A model generated the notes under the pieces. That model was given only the letters and a program-made list of their open reading frames with translations. It did not search any database and was not told the DNA's origin. Position numbers and translations under genes: made by a program. Shown here in pieces: positions 34,403-44,323 of a stretch of 64,000 bases of DNA (the first letter of the stretch is position 1; every line of letters starts with the position of its first letter). Origin of the DNA: Carboxylicivirga taeanensis (GTDB lineage: Bacteria; Bacteroidota; Bacteroidia; Bacteroidales; Marinilabiliaceae). The stretch is taken from positions 62,001 through 126,000 of the forward strand of contig NZ_JBPUSJ010000002.1 of NCBI RefSeq assembly GCF_051851475.1. The letters are read 5' to 3'.

Positions 34403-34981
34403 TTATTCATCAAGCTCTAAATCCCCGCTTAAATTTTTAATTCGCCAGTTTTGCATGTTTTGGTCTGCTTCGAAACCTGTACCGGTGTAAACACTTTCAC
34501 CCTGACTAATCGATACAAACTTGTCTGAATAGATTTTCTCCGTCTTCATGTCCCAAAACAACTGTTCGGTGCTTAAAACTTCTCCCTTTTGGTTAACGGC
34601 TTCCACATCAAAGTTTAATTCCCATAACTCCTTTTTGTCGTAGAAAATGGCATTGCCACATTTTATCTGGGCATCTATTTCACCATTGCTCTGGTACATG
34701 ATACAGTGAAGGCCTTGGGGGAAATCGCGGTAGGGCTCTTTTTTACGATCGTATTGCAGCATCTCAGGAGTGATAAACCTTAGCTTAACTTTGCCCGAGT
34801 CGGTAATGGTTGTTTCCAGCTCTTCAAGAATAAGCGAAGGTATTTCTTCCCTGTTGGTAATGGCGGCAATAGCCTCGGGTTTATTCGACTGGCATGCCGA
34901 CAATAAAAAATAAACAGCAAGCAGTAATAAACTGCTTGCTGTATTTATAAATTGAATTCTATTTTTTAATAAAGGTATCAA
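34403..34981 (-). CDS. lptC: LPS export protein LptC (lipoprotein)
   Basis: The frame is open from a GTG at 35047 and has an ATG at 35029, but both lie inside the end of the TPR gene. A TTG at 34981, 4 bp after the TPR stop, gives a normal lipoprotein signal (KNR, then LLLLAVYFLLSAC) and is preferred; the upstream starts remain possible. The mature part is a beta-jellyroll: DSGKVKLRFITPEMLQYD, AIFYDKKELWELNFDVEAVN, FWDMKTEKIYSDKFVSI, YTGTGFEADQNMQNWRIKN. LptC is part of the LPS bridge between inner membrane and LptA. Confidence 0.85.
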   Translation of the reverse strand: MIPLLKNRIQFINTASSLLLLAVYFLLSACQSNKPEAIAAITNREEIPSLILEELETTITDSGKVKLRFITPEMLQYDRKKEPYRDFPQGLHCIMYQSNGEIDAQIKCGNAIFYDKKELWELNFDVEAVNQKGEVLSTEQLFWDMKTEKIYSDKFVSISQGESVYTGTGFEADQNMQNWRIKNLSGDLELDE

Positions 34982-34985
34982 AGCT

Positions 34986-36341
34986 TTATTTTTTAACTCT
35001 AACGGTAGTTGTTGTGCCAATCCAGCCATTAATTTTATAGTTGTCACCGGCTTTTAATCCCTGGAAGAAGATTTCTTCTGTATTTGGGAAATACTGTGAA
35101 TAAAGAGCGATGTTTTCATTCGCTTCAGCCGCAACATTGCCATCTACAGCCTTTGCTTTTGCAAACTGATCTACAGCAGCCCAATATACGGTTTTGTGCT
35201 CAAATTCTGTAGAGCCATAGCTGCCCGCGCTAGCTGCGTAAGCCTTACCAATTAAGATGTAAGGATCACCCCATCCACCGCGTAATGCGATTGCTTTAAG
35301 TGCTTCAGCTCTTGTTTGGCTATATTTCTTTTGCGACATGTAAACTAAACCAAGCGTATGGTGGTATTTGGCTTTGCTGTCGGCATCTTCTTCCAGCGTA
35401 ATGGCTTCGTTCAAATAGCTTACAGCTTTCTCTAAATCACCTGTTTTCATGTACATACGAGACAGGCCAAAAGCTGATGAAGATGAAGGTTCAATGTTGT
35501 GCAGGTGTTCAGACGACTTGTAGAATAGTTCTGACTCACCGCAATCGCCCTTGGCTAATAAGCGGTTAACACGCTTCAACCAGGCAAGATCATCAGTATG
35601 ATCGGCTAATTGAGGGCCAAAAATTTCTGCCAAAGTTTCGCAGTTAGCAGCACCACTTTGAGCAAATATTTTCTCAACGGTTCCAATGGTTTCCTCAATC
35701 TTGTCAGCATACTTTGGCAATGATGTCTTTTGCGTATTCAATGTTTCGGTCACATCTGTGTAAATGTTAACCAGCTTTTCACCCGAAAGCTCATCTAACT
35801 TATACATGGCCGCACTGTTCACCATATAGGTCAATAATGCAGGATACTGTGTTTTTACACCCAGATCTTTGTATGAGTTTTCTAATAATGGTTGAGCTTG
35901 CTTAATCGTTTCCACATCATCACGATTATGACGCAGCATGGTAATGGCTTTCTTACCCATGATATAAGCTGTTGGGTAGCGCTTGTCGTTACCAAAGTAT
36001 TTGGCACGCTGGTCGTATACTTTCATTAGCAGATCATAGTAAGCTGCTTTTTTGGCCGCATCCTTTTCCTTCACGTACAAGGCCTCAACAATTCTTTCAC
36101 CGTGCGAGTATAAGTTCTTATTGGAAGCCGGACATTCGTTGAAAGCAATTTCCCAGCGCGGAAAGGCTTCAGCATAGTTCTTTTGTTTGTAGTACTCGTA
36201 ATAAAGCGAAAGATTTTCCAAACATCTCAAGCTATCTTCCCCATGGCCGAACTTCGACCCATCTTCAACTCCTTTTTGAGCAAATGCAGATCCAGTAAAC
36301 AGGAGTCCTGCAATTAATAATGTAGCAATTTTCATTGGCAT
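34986..36341 (-). CDS. TPR-repeat periplasmic protein
   Basis: A 451-residue protein from the ATG at 36341; another ATG lies two codons in. A signal peptide follows (KIATLLIAGLLFTGSAFA-QKG). The rest is helical with several TPR-like repeats, clearest near the C-terminus (PSSSSAFGLSRMYMKTGDLEKAVSYLNEAITLEED; KYHHTLGLVYMSQKKYSQTRAEALKAIAL). The C-terminal segment of about 30 residues (NYKINGWIGTTTTVRVKK) ends in beta structure. It lies between an OM barrel and lptC and probably acts in envelope assembly; no specific partner is known. Confidence 0.85.
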   Translation of the reverse strand: MPMKIATLLIAGLLFTGSAFAQKGVEDGSKFGHGEDSLRCLENLSLYYEYYKQKNYAEAFPRWEIAFNECPASNKNLYSHGERIVEALYVKEKDAAKKAAYYDLLMKVYDQRAKYFGNDKRYPTAYIMGKKAITMLRHNRDDVETIKQAQPLLENSYKDLGVKTQYPALLTYMVNSAAMYKLDELSGEKLVNIYTDVTETLNTQKTSLPKYADKIEETIGTVEKIFAQSGAANCETLAEIFGPQLADHTDDLAWLKRVNRLLAKGDCGESELFYKSSEHLHNIEPSSSSAFGLSRMYMKTGDLEKAVSYLNEAITLEEDADSKAKYHHTLGLVYMSQKKYSQTRAEALKAIALRGGWGDPYILIGKAYAASAGSYGSTEFEHKTVYWAAVDQFAKAKAVDGNVAAEANENIALYSQYFPNTEEIFFQGLKAGDNYKINGWIGTTTTVRVKK

Positions 36342-36366
36342 GGTATTCTGGTTTTTCGTATTAGTT

Positions 36367-37710
36367 TTAATCAAATTTCCGTTTCATGAACCAATATTCG
36401 TGCAACGTCAGGTTCATCGATAAGCGCATATAGTTTTCTTTAATTAAACTATTATTCGTTGTACCTCGTTGACCCCATTCGAAAGCAAGGTTGAAAGACG
36501 TTTTACTTCTTTTTAATGGTAATCCCAGTCCAAAAGTTATGCCAAAGTCTTTCAGGTGATCGCCACCGGCCGATTCAGGCATTACCAGGTACTCTTGGGT
36601 ATAGGAAGTACCAATGCGATATTTAATGCGACTTGGGTAAAAGTTAGCGCTTCTGTAGTTGGGTATAAATTCCAAACCAAACGCAATGCTTTGCTCATCA
36701 CCAATGGTGAAAACATTCTCATTGGTGGTTGAACTGTTTAATCCAGGGAATGATGATTCGCTCCATTTTGACAGCGAGTAGTCAGCCGTAACAGTCATCA
36801 TGTCGTCAATGTTATAGGCTAAACCAACACCAAACTTTTCGGGGAGTTCTAAGGCATTGCCTTTAAACTTAGTTTCAGTAAACTTAAGCGAATCGGCATT
36901 AATGATGGTTGTTCCATCACGATCGAATCCGGTACCGGCTGCCACTAATTTTGTGACTTTGCCTCGCATACCGGTTTTAGGCTGATAGATGGCCCCGATT
37001 ACCAGGTTATGACGCTCTTTTAAGTATAATTTATATTGTGCACCAAAATCGATGTAAAAATCATTGATGGATATTTTCTCAGAAGTGGCCACCTTAAAAC
37101 CGAAGGGGTCGTTGGGGAATTCAGCCAGTGAATTGTGTTCAACACTTCCAAAAATGTAGGAAAAGTGTGCTCCAAACGATAAGTTCTTGATAGGACTGAG
37201 GGCTAAGCCCGCATAGGCTTTTGTTGTATTGCCACTGCCCTGATAGTTTGACCTTGTGTAGTCACCATCACTGACGGTTATGTCCGCTGATTCGCTATCA
37301 TCAAAAAACTTGTAGCCCACTAATGATTCAGGTTTTACCCCAATCGACATAAACCCCCATTTTGATAGTGGATAACCAATGGCAAAATAAGAGAAGTTCA
37401 TATCAGAAAAGCGTGTACTGGCTTCTTCTGTTTTTATTTTCTGCTCAAAACCGGTTATACCTCCCTCAAAGAAAAAGGAGATCGAGTCCATACTATAGTA
37501 GGATGCCGGGTTCACATTGTTTAGGTTATAGGAGCTACTAAGAGCAATACCTGTGTGTCCCATCGCTGCATTTCGGCCAAATCCGTCGGCTTGCAGTTCT
37601 CCAATTCCATAGCGAGAGTATGGAGAGTATGTTCTGTTTTGCGCTAAAGCGGCATGTGAAACAAAAGCCACTAGTAAGAAAGTTAAAACAACCTTATATA
37701 TATTGTGCAT
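36367..37710 (-). CDS. OmpP1/FadL-like outer-membrane protein
   Basis: A 447-residue protein with signal peptide (1-23, SHAALA-QN) followed by RTYSPYSRYGIGELQADGFGRNAAMG, the typical start of a Bacteroidota FadL-like family. Strong alternating strands continue to the C-terminal aromatic strand (LTLHEYWFMKRKFD). FadL proteins form 14-strand barrels for hydrophobic compounds. It is the second gene of the coaX-to-ppiD operon; its start overlaps the end of coaX by 17 bp. The cargo is unknown. Confidence 0.82.
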   Translation of the reverse strand: MHNIYKVVLTFLLVAFVSHAALAQNRTYSPYSRYGIGELQADGFGRNAAMGHTGIALSSSYNLNNVNPASYYSMDSISFFFEGGITGFEQKIKTEEASTRFSDMNFSYFAIGYPLSKWGFMSIGVKPESLVGYKFFDDSESADITVSDGDYTRSNYQGSGNTTKAYAGLALSPIKNLSFGAHFSYIFGSVEHNSLAEFPNDPFGFKVATSEKISINDFYIDFGAQYKLYLKERHNLVIGAIYQPKTGMRGKVTKLVAAGTGFDRDGTTIINADSLKFTETKFKGNALELPEKFGVGLAYNIDDMMTVTADYSLSKWSESSFPGLNSSTTNENVFTIGDEQSIAFGLEFIPNYRSANFYPSRIKYRIGTSYTQEYLVMPESAGGDHLKDFGITFGLGLPLKRSKTSFNLAFEWGQRGTTNNSLIKENYMRLSMNLTLHEYWFMKRKFD

Positions 37711-38425
37711 TGTGTTCTAGTATTCTGTTAAGTCCAATAAGTACTAAATTAGGATGTACAAAGATGGGATTTTTTAATTTCCTTGCAAAAAATTCTGCAT
37801 CACCACCTGTTATAATTGTTTTTAACCTTTTATACTGGGAGCTTAAAGCTTGTATTAAGCCCTCTATTTCGAAGGTCAGGCCATGCTGAACACCGGCTCG
37901 AATGGCTTCATGAGTGGATGAGCCGACAAGTGGTGTATTGGCTTCTTTTGATAAGTGGGGCAGCCTGCTGGTAAAGTGATGGAGTGCTTTGAAGCGCATG
38001 CTCAGTCCTGGCGAAATGTTCCCGCCCCGGTATATGCCATCACTTACCAATTCATAGGTAATAGCTGTGCCGGCATCAATTATCAGCAGATCGTTATCAG
38101 GATAGAGGCTGATGGCGCCAGCAACGGCCGCCAGTCGGTCTTTGCCAATTGTTTCTTTGGAGTTGTACTGCCACTCGAAAGGAAGTGGCGTGGTATGGCT
38201 AAGATCGATAATTGCTGATGTAACTGTTTTTAAGTTGGTCACTAATTCCTCATGTCTCTCCTTAACAACTGATGATATGATGATTTGTGTAATGTGAAAC
38301 CTGTCATTCAGCTGCTTAATGGTTTTTTTATCAAGAAAATCAGATAAATCAGAGTGGATGAGCTTACACTGGTCAAAAATCCCAAATTTCAATTGTGTAT
38401 TTCCCCGGTCAATAACTAAATTCAC
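37694..38425 (-). CDS. coaX: Type III pantothenate kinase
   Basis: A 243-residue ASKHA-fold kinase. NLVIDRGNTQLKFGIF is the phosphate-1 motif, TIGKDRLAAVAGAISL the pantothenate site, LLIIDAGTAITYELV the phosphate-2 motif and GGNISPGLSMRF the following loop. It makes 4'-phosphopantothenate, the first step of CoA synthesis. The start codon is GTG at 38425; no ATG is near, and the motif starts at residue 2. The position before TQ is Arg-Gly-Asn rather than the usual Ile-Gly-Asn. It heads the envelope operon. Confidence 0.95.
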   Translation of the reverse strand: MNLVIDRGNTQLKFGIFDQCKLIHSDLSDFLDKKTIKQLNDRFHITQIIISSVVKERHEELVTNLKTVTSAIIDLSHTTPLPFEWQYNSKETIGKDRLAAVAGAISLYPDNDLLIIDAGTAITYELVSDGIYRGGNISPGLSMRFKALHHFTSRLPHLSKEANTPLVGSSTHEAIRAGVQHGLTFEIEGLIQALSSQYKRLKTIITGGDAEFFARKLKNPIFVHPNLVLIGLNRILEHNAQYI

Positions 38426-38522
38426 GTTGCAAAGTGTATTGGTAATCAGTAGTTCGTTTTATTTTTTTCAGCTGCAAGATACGAAACAATATGCAGCTTG
38501 TTCACTAACTCAGATGCTTTAT

Positions 38523-39557
38523 ATGAGAAAAGTCCTTGTTGTAGAAGACGATAAGTTTATCTCGGCAATATTTACCATGTTCCTGCGCGAATTGGGGCAT
38601 GAGTTAATAGGTAAATGTGCTGATGGAAAGGACGCTGTGCGCTTATGTCATCGTCTGAGGCCGGATGTTGTGCTGATGGATATTCACCTGGAAGGGGAGA
38701 TGGATGGCATCCAAACGGCGGAACAACTGCGCAGGGAGTTGGATATTCCGGTTATTTATGTTTCCTCAGACACCAGTAGTCAGGTCATCAAGCGGGCTAT
38801 TGTGTCTAATTCCTATGGTTTTTTGGTGAAGCCGGTTAATCGCAAAGAGTTGGGGATTGCCATTGATTTAGCCTATTACAAGCACAAGGTGGATCAGGAA
38901 CAACGTGAGCGGGAACGGGGCTATCGGCAATTTATTAGCGAAGCCTCCATGCCCCTAATGATTTTAAGCGAGGGGCGCATTCAATACCTGAATAATCTGG
39001 CGCTCGATTTGTTTAAAACGCATTACATGGAAGATGTACTGCTCTCACCATACTTGCATTTTGTGCACAAGGATGATCAGCCTCAGGTAGAATCTTTACT
39101 CGATAATTTCAGGGCGCATGGACATGGTTTTGAGCAAATCAGTATTGCCATGCAAGATGTGCATGGTCAGTCGTTCTTTGCACAAATATCAGGATCTTCC
39201 ATCATCTTTAATAAGAAGAAATCGCTCCAGATAACTTTAGTGGATAATTCTAAAGAAGTATATGCTCATAAGCGGGTGGAGTTATTGCTCGATTACCTAA
39301 ATAGTCTTGGTCAGCCCTACTTTATAACCGATGCCCGCCATAAGGTAAAAGAAGTGGCTCCCCACGAGCTGTTTCAGGATGTCCCGCTGGTGGGGCAGCG
39401 AATTAACCAGTTGGGCAGCTGGTTTGCTTCGTCAGATAATGGGACCTTAACGCTTACAAAGGGCCAAATTAAGCAGGCTTTTATGGCACAAGAAGTGCTT
39501 GATGCCACAGGCGAGGTCTATGAATTACTCTATGTGCCAAAGATTAGGCCGCAATAG
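38523..39557 (+). CDS. Response regulator, REC-PAS domains
   Basis: A 344-residue protein from the ATG at 38523 (an ATG at 38514 would add three residues; the open frame further upstream overlaps coaX on the other strand and is not coding). Residues 1-122 are a receiver: VVEDDKF, phospho-acceptor Asp53 in LMDIHLEG, Thr/Ser in YVSSDTSS and Lys103 in VKPVNRKEL. A coiled coil follows, then a PAS domain (135-240) and a beta-rich region to the end. There is no DNA-binding or catalytic output domain. Its stop codon abuts the mfd stop codon. Confidence 0.85.
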   Translation: MRKVLVVEDDKFISAIFTMFLRELGHELIGKCADGKDAVRLCHRLRPDVVLMDIHLEGEMDGIQTAEQLRRELDIPVIYVSSDTSSQVIKRAIVSNSYGFLVKPVNRKELGIAIDLAYYKHKVDQEQRERERGYRQFISEASMPLMILSEGRIQYLNNLALDLFKTHYMEDVLLSPYLHFVHKDDQPQVESLLDNFRAHGHGFEQISIAMQDVHGQSFFAQISGSSIIFNKKKSLQITLVDNSKEVYAHKRVELLLDYLNSLGQPYFITDARHKVKEVAPHELFQDVPLVGQRINQLGSWFASSDNGTLTLTKGQIKQAFMAQEVLDATGEVYELLYVPKIRPQ

Positions 39558-42500
39558 CTACTGTACTATTTTTTCCTGCATATCACTTATTAAATGCTTG
39601 ACTTCTTTAATGGTTTTTATGTCCCTGATGATCAAATATAACTTGCTTTTACCTTCTTTCATCGTGGCTTTTTTGGAGTTGTGCTGTATCCAAAGCAAGG
39701 TGTTTCTGAACAGAGCCGATTGGTAAAATGGCGACTCCTGGTTGGAGACAAAATAGAGGTATAGCAGGTTGTTTTTGAAGATGATTTTTTCAATTCCTAA
39801 CTGCTTGGCCATGCGGCGTATGCGAACCAGTTCGAACAGGCGCTGCCCGGCTTCCGGAATTGGACCAAAGCGGTCAATCAGGTTGGATTCAAATGCTGCC
39901 AAATCAGCCTCCTCTTCGATATTGTCCAGCTCCCTGTAAAGATGCATTCGTTCGGCAACGTTTTCAATGTAGTCTTCGGGTAACCTGAGTTCGGTATCGG
40001 TTTCAATCAGGCAGTCGCTCACAAACACTGTTGAAGAAGCAGTCTCCTCATCTTCAAAGGTATCTTTGTATTCTGTTTCTCTCAGCTCGAGCAGGGCTTC
40101 GTTAAGAATACGCTGATAGGTTTCGTAGCCAATATCTGAAATGAATCCACTCTGCTCTCCTCCCAGGACATCGCCGGCTCCGCGGATATCCAAATCTTGC
40201 ATGGCAATATTAAAGCCGCTGCCCAAATCAGAAAATTCTTCGACTATCTTCAAGCGGCGGCGAGCTTCTTGTGTTAATGTGGAAAGTGGGGGCGCCATAA
40301 GGTAGCAAAAAGCTTTTTTATTGGAACGCCCTACGCGTCCGCGCAGCTGGTGCAGCTCACTCAAGCCAAAGTTGTGTGCGTTGTTAATAATAATGGTATT
40401 GGCATTAGGGATGTCAAGACCCGATTCAATAATGGTGGTGGCAATCAGTACATCGTACTCTCCTTCGATAAAGTCGAGCATTATTTTTTCGAGTTTGGGA
40501 CCCTCCATCTGCCCATGCGCCACAATGGTTTTTATCTCGGGCAAAATTCGGTTAACCATGGCTTCCACCTCTAAAATATTCTGAACCCGATTGTTGATAA
40601 AAAATACCTGGCCGCCGCGCTCGACTTCATAAAGGATGGCTTCTTTAATGATCTCCTCATTCATCACATGCAACTCGGTAATGATTGGGTGGCGGTTGGG
40701 CGGTGCGGTGTTCAGAATGGACAGGTCGCGGGCTCCCATGAGTGAAAACTGCAGGGTACGCGGAATGGGTGTAGCAGTAAGGGTGAGCGTATCGACATTA
40801 ACTTTGAGCTGTTTCAGCTTTTCTTTAATGGCTACACCAAAGCGTTGCTCTTCGTCGATAATGAGCAGTCCCAGGTCTTTAAACTCAACATCTTTACCTG
40901 TTAGGCGGTGTGTGCCAATTAAAATATCTACCTGCCCTTCTTTGGTTTTTTTAAGCGCTTCTTTAATGCTTTTGGGTTTACGCAGGCGACTAACGTATTC
41001 TATATTGGCCGGAAAATCCTTCAGGCGTTCTTTAAAAGTTTGGTAGTGCTGCAGGGCCAAAATGGTGGTGGGCACCAGTACAGCCACTTGTTTATTGTCA
41101 GCTATTGCTTTAAAGGCTGCCCGAATCGCAATTTCTGTTTTTCCAAAGCCTACATCACCACAAACCAGACGATCCATTGGGGTGGTTTTCTCCATATCTT
41201 CCTTAACGGCAACGGTGGCTTTCGTTTGGTCCGGTGTGTCTTCAAAAAAGAAGGAGGCTTCTAATTCGGTTTGCAGGTAGGTGTCGGGTGAAAAACGGAA
41301 GCCGGGTTCGGATTTGCGCTTGGCGTAGAGGGCTATCAGCTCCCGGGCGATGTCTTTAACCTTGCTTTTGGTTTTGTCTTTTAGCTTTTGCCAGGCCGAA
41401 GTGCCTAGTTTGTTGATTTTAGGTGGTGTCCCATCTTTTCCTTTGAACTTACTGATGCGGTGCAGAGAGTGGATGTTAACCAGAAGCACATCGTTGTCGC
41501 GGTACACCAGCCGGATGGCTTCCTGCGGCTTTCCGTTGACGTTTTGAGTCACCAGTCCGCCAAACCGACCAACGCCATGGTCGATATGTACCACAAAATC
41601 GCCGGGGTTAAGTCGGCTCAGTTCTTTGAGTGAGAGCGCTTGCTGCGCGGCTTTGGCTTTTTCGGTTCTTAATGAAAATTTATGGTAGCGTTCAAATATT
41701 TGGTGGTCGGTGTAAAAGCAAAGTAAGGCTGTGTGATCAATAAACCCTTCGTGCAGGCTGTGGTTGATTTCACCATATTTGAGGTCGATGCCCCTGTCAT
41801 GAAAAATGGCCTTCAGACGTTCAAATTGTTTGGTGTTGTCCGATAAAATAAAGCATCGGTACTGCTCGCTTTGTTTTTCTTTGAGATTCTGCTCGAGGAG
41901 CTCGAAGTTTTTGTGAAAAACAGGCTGTGGTGACGAGTTAAACTCAATGGTGGTTGCATTGGAGAGGAGCGAAGGCTTACTCAGCGCAACGATGGGAAAA
42001 TTCAAACAGTCGCTGTAAAAGGCTTTAAAAGAACAAACACTGTCGGGAGAAAGGAAACTGTATATTTTCTCGTCATCTTCCTCTATCTCCAGATTTTGTG
42101 AGGCAATTTTCTCCTCAATAATCGCCATGCGCTGCTCAATAAAGTCCATGTCGTCCACCCAAATTTTGCATGTTTCGGGCAGATAGGCCGACAGGGTGGT
42201 GAGGGTTTGTTTATTTTGATTTTCAGTAAGGTTAGGGACGATAGTGACCTGTTCCAGCTTTTCTTTGGATAGCTGATTTTCGAGATTAAACTTACGGATG
42301 CTGTCCACTTCATCACCGAAAAAATCAATCCGATAGGGATCTTCATCAGAGAATGAATATACATCGATGATGCTGCCTCTGACCGAGTATTGTCCCGGTT
42401 CAAACACAAAATCTACGCGCTGAAAATGGTATTCGTTTAAAACATCTGTAATGAATGAAATATCCAGTTGATCGCCCTTATTGATGATCAGGCGGTTTTC

Positions 42501-42911
42501 TTCCAGTAAATCGGCCGATAGAACTTTCTCAACCAATGCTTCGGGGTATGAAATAACAAAGAGCTCATTTTTACCACTGTGTAGTTGACTCAGTGCCTCC
42601 GTTCTCAGCAGTACATTTTGCGAATCCTTTTGTCCATACTCGGGCGATCGTTTATAGGACGAAGGCAGGAAAGAAACAAACCGGGCGCCGCATAGCTGGG
42701 CGATGTCGTTATATAGATAGGCGGCTTCCTCGCGGTCGTTGAGTATTACCAGGTGTGGCCCTTCCTTTAAAAGAGCGGCTTGTATGACAGACTTTAAGCT
42801 GCCTGTTAACCCTTTTAAAACAGTGTGGCTCCGAGGGGTGGCCAGCGCTGCCTGAATTTGTTTAATTAATTCACTTTCCTTGTATAGATCAAGTATTTGA
42901 TTGACTTCCAC
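39558..42911 (-). CDS. mfd: Transcription-repair coupling factor
   Basis: A 1117-residue protein with the full Mfd layout: a UvrB-homology region, the RNA polymerase-interaction domain (about 440-510, NPGDFVVHIDHGVGRFGGL), the RecG-like translocase with GDVGFGKTEIAIRAAF, the Walker B DEEQRFGV, TATPIPRTLQ and the TRG motif region (ATTIIESGLDIPNANTI, QLRGRVGRS), and the D7 C-terminal domain. It frees stalled RNA polymerase and recruits UvrA. The start codon is GTG; no ATG is near. It has its own promoter-like element at 42929. Confidence 0.97.
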   Translation of the reverse strand: MEVNQILDLYKESELIKQIQAALATPRSHTVLKGLTGSLKSVIQAALLKEGPHLVILNDREEAAYLYNDIAQLCGARFVSFLPSSYKRSPEYGQKDSQNVLLRTEALSQLHSGKNELFVISYPEALVEKVLSADLLEENRLIINKGDQLDISFITDVLNEYHFQRVDFVFEPGQYSVRGSIIDVYSFSDEDPYRIDFFGDEVDSIRKFNLENQLSKEKLEQVTIVPNLTENQNKQTLTTLSAYLPETCKIWVDDMDFIEQRMAIIEEKIASQNLEIEEDDEKIYSFLSPDSVCSFKAFYSDCLNFPIVALSKPSLLSNATTIEFNSSPQPVFHKNFELLEQNLKEKQSEQYRCFILSDNTKQFERLKAIFHDRGIDLKYGEINHSLHEGFIDHTALLCFYTDHQIFERYHKFSLRTEKAKAAQQALSLKELSRLNPGDFVVHIDHGVGRFGGLVTQNVNGKPQEAIRLVYRDNDVLLVNIHSLHRISKFKGKDGTPPKINKLGTSAWQKLKDKTKSKVKDIARELIALYAKRKSEPGFRFSPDTYLQTELEASFFFEDTPDQTKATVAVKEDMEKTTPMDRLVCGDVGFGKTEIAIRAAFKAIADNKQVAVLVPTTILALQHYQTFKERLKDFPANIEYVSRLRKPKSIKEALKKTKEGQVDILIGTHRLTGKDVEFKDLGLLIIDEEQRFGVAIKEKLKQLKVNVDTLTLTATPIPRTLQFSLMGARDLSILNTAPPNRHPIITELHVMNEEIIKEAILYEVERGGQVFFINNRVQNILEVEAMVNRILPEIKTIVAHGQMEGPKLEKIMLDFIEGEYDVLIATTIIESGLDIPNANTIIINNAHNFGLSELHQLRGRVGRSNKKAFCYLMAPPLSTLTQEARRRLKIVEEFSDLGSGFNIAMQDLDIRGAGDVLGGEQSGFISDIGYETYQRILNEALLELRETEYKDTFEDEETASSTVFVSDCLIETDTELRLPEDYIENVAERMHLYRELDNIEEEADLAAFESNLIDRFGPIPEAGQRLFELVRIRRMAKQLGIEKIIFKNNLLYLYFVSNQESPFYQSALFRNTLLWIQHNSKKATMKEGKSKLYLIIRDIKTIKEVKHLISDMQEKIVQ

Positions 42912-42928
42912 GATTCACTAGTTTACGG

Positions 42929-42936
42929 CAAAAGTA
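42929..42936 (-). promoter_or_regulatory. -7 element before mfd
   Basis: The minus strand reads TACTTTTG, an exact TAnnTTTG match, 18 bp before the GTG start. No good TTTG box is found at the normal distance. Confidence 0.5.
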
Positions 42937-42977
42937 GTCGAAAAATATGATTGCATGAAACCGGTGTTCGGATCAAT

Positions 42978-43025
42978 AAAAAACAGGCCTGCTTGCTTAA
43001 TGCTGCAAAGTAGGCCTGTTTCAAT
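42978..43025 (-). terminator. Terminator of fbp
   Basis: AAACAGGCCT (42981-42990) and AGGCCTGTTT (43012-43021) are a perfect inverted repeat with a 21 nt loop. On the minus strand a TTTTTT tract follows. It lies 115 bp after the fbp stop codon and before the mfd promoter. Confidence 0.8.
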
Positions 43026-43135
43026 TAATAAACGCGTGTTAGGTTATGATAGTAATTTACGCTTTAAAAGTAATTTATAATTGTGTTTAGCTATCACTCT
43101 TCAGGTTCTGTTTAGGTCTGAGGCAAAGTGAGTTA

Positions 43136-44161
43136 TTAGCTATCTTTTCCGTATTTTTTTAGATAGTTCTCTACTTTTTCAACCATCTTTTTCGAACCGG
43201 TATAAAATGGTGTGCGCTGGTGAAGCGATGAAGGCTTTAGTTCCATAATGCGCTGCTCGCCATTGGTGGCCATGCCGCCCGCTTGCTCTGCCAAATAGGC
43301 AATGGGGTTGCATTCGTACAGTAGACGTAGTTTCCCAGTTGGTGCATTCTCAAATTCGGGATAGATGAAAATACCGCCCTTCAGCAGGTTGCGATGAAAA
43401 TCGGATACCAGTGAGCCAATGTACCTCGACGAATAAGGACGATTTGATTTGGAATCTCTTTCCTGGCAGTATTTAATGTACTTTTTAACGCCTTTCGGAA
43501 ACTTTTTATAGTTGCCTTCATTAATCGAGTAAATGGTGCCCTCCTCAGGGGTTTGAATCAGTTGATGGGAGAGACAGAATTCGCCAATTGAAGGGTCCAA
43601 TGTGAAGCCGTTAACTCCATTGCCTGTTGTGTAAACAAGCATTGTTGAACTGCCATAGAGAATATATCCGGCGGCTATCTGTTCAGTACCTTTCTGTAAA
43701 AAATCCTCCATGTTGGCTTTAGAGCCTTCTGGGGTGATGCGTCTATAAATCGAGAAGATTGTTCCGATAGATACATTCACATCAATATTGGACGAGCCAT
43801 CCAACGGGTCCATTAAAAAAACGTATTTGGCATTTCGAGAAATTTCATCGTCAAAAAAAATGAAACTCTCATTTTCTTCGGAGGCAATGGCGCATATTTC
43901 GCCACAACTGTGCATGGCATCAATAAAGTATTCGTTGGCAATAACGTCAAGCTTCTTTTGCGATTCACCTTGAACATTCGTATGGCCTATATCTCCCAAC
44001 GCATCCACCAAGCCCGCTTTGTTAACAGCCCGGTTCACGATGCGGGCCGCTGTGCTAACATGGTGAAGCAGGTGAGAGAAGCCGCCATCTGCCTTGTAAT
44101 CAAGGCTCATTTGGCTTTTAAGGATGAACTCGTTTAGTGTAGTTACTTCGAATTTAGTCAT
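43136..44161 (-). CDS. fbp: Fructose-1,6-bisphosphatase, class I
   Basis: A 341-residue FBPase. The metal sites are in SEENESF and VFLMDPLDGSSNIDVNVSIGTIFS, and the substrate loop in SRYIGSLVSDFHRNLLKGGIFIYPE with LRLLYECNPIAYLAEQAGGMATNG. It removes the 1-phosphate in gluconeogenesis. The C-terminal segment HQRTPFYTGSKKMVEKVENYL is usual. It is transcribed alone between the aspartate kinase and mfd. Confidence 0.97.
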   Translation of the reverse strand: MTKFEVTTLNEFILKSQMSLDYKADGGFSHLLHHVSTAARIVNRAVNKAGLVDALGDIGHTNVQGESQKKLDVIANEYFIDAMHSCGEICAIASEENESFIFFDDEISRNAKYVFLMDPLDGSSNIDVNVSIGTIFSIYRRITPEGSKANMEDFLQKGTEQIAAGYILYGSSTMLVYTTGNGVNGFTLDPSIGEFCLSHQLIQTPEEGTIYSINEGNYKKFPKGVKKYIKYCQERDSKSNRPYSSRYIGSLVSDFHRNLLKGGIFIYPEFENAPTGKLRLLYECNPIAYLAEQAGGMATNGEQRIMELKPSSLHQRTPFYTGSKKMVEKVENYLKKYGKDS

Positions 44162-44323
44162 GAAAATTGGAATTAAGTATTAGTCTGAAAGATAGCTAAT
44201 GGTGTGATTATTAACAATGATAAGGCTCACTTGTTGTAATCTGTAAGGAAATAGTTATAAATTGAAAGTTATTTTTTGGTTTGTGTTTTTTTGCGAAACC
44301 AAGTGAAGATGTAATTTTAGGGC

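Noticed and set aside
38319..38522. Upstream extension of the REC-PAS frame
   Set aside because: It overlaps coaX antisense and the shared promoter region; the receiver starts right at the ATG at 38523.
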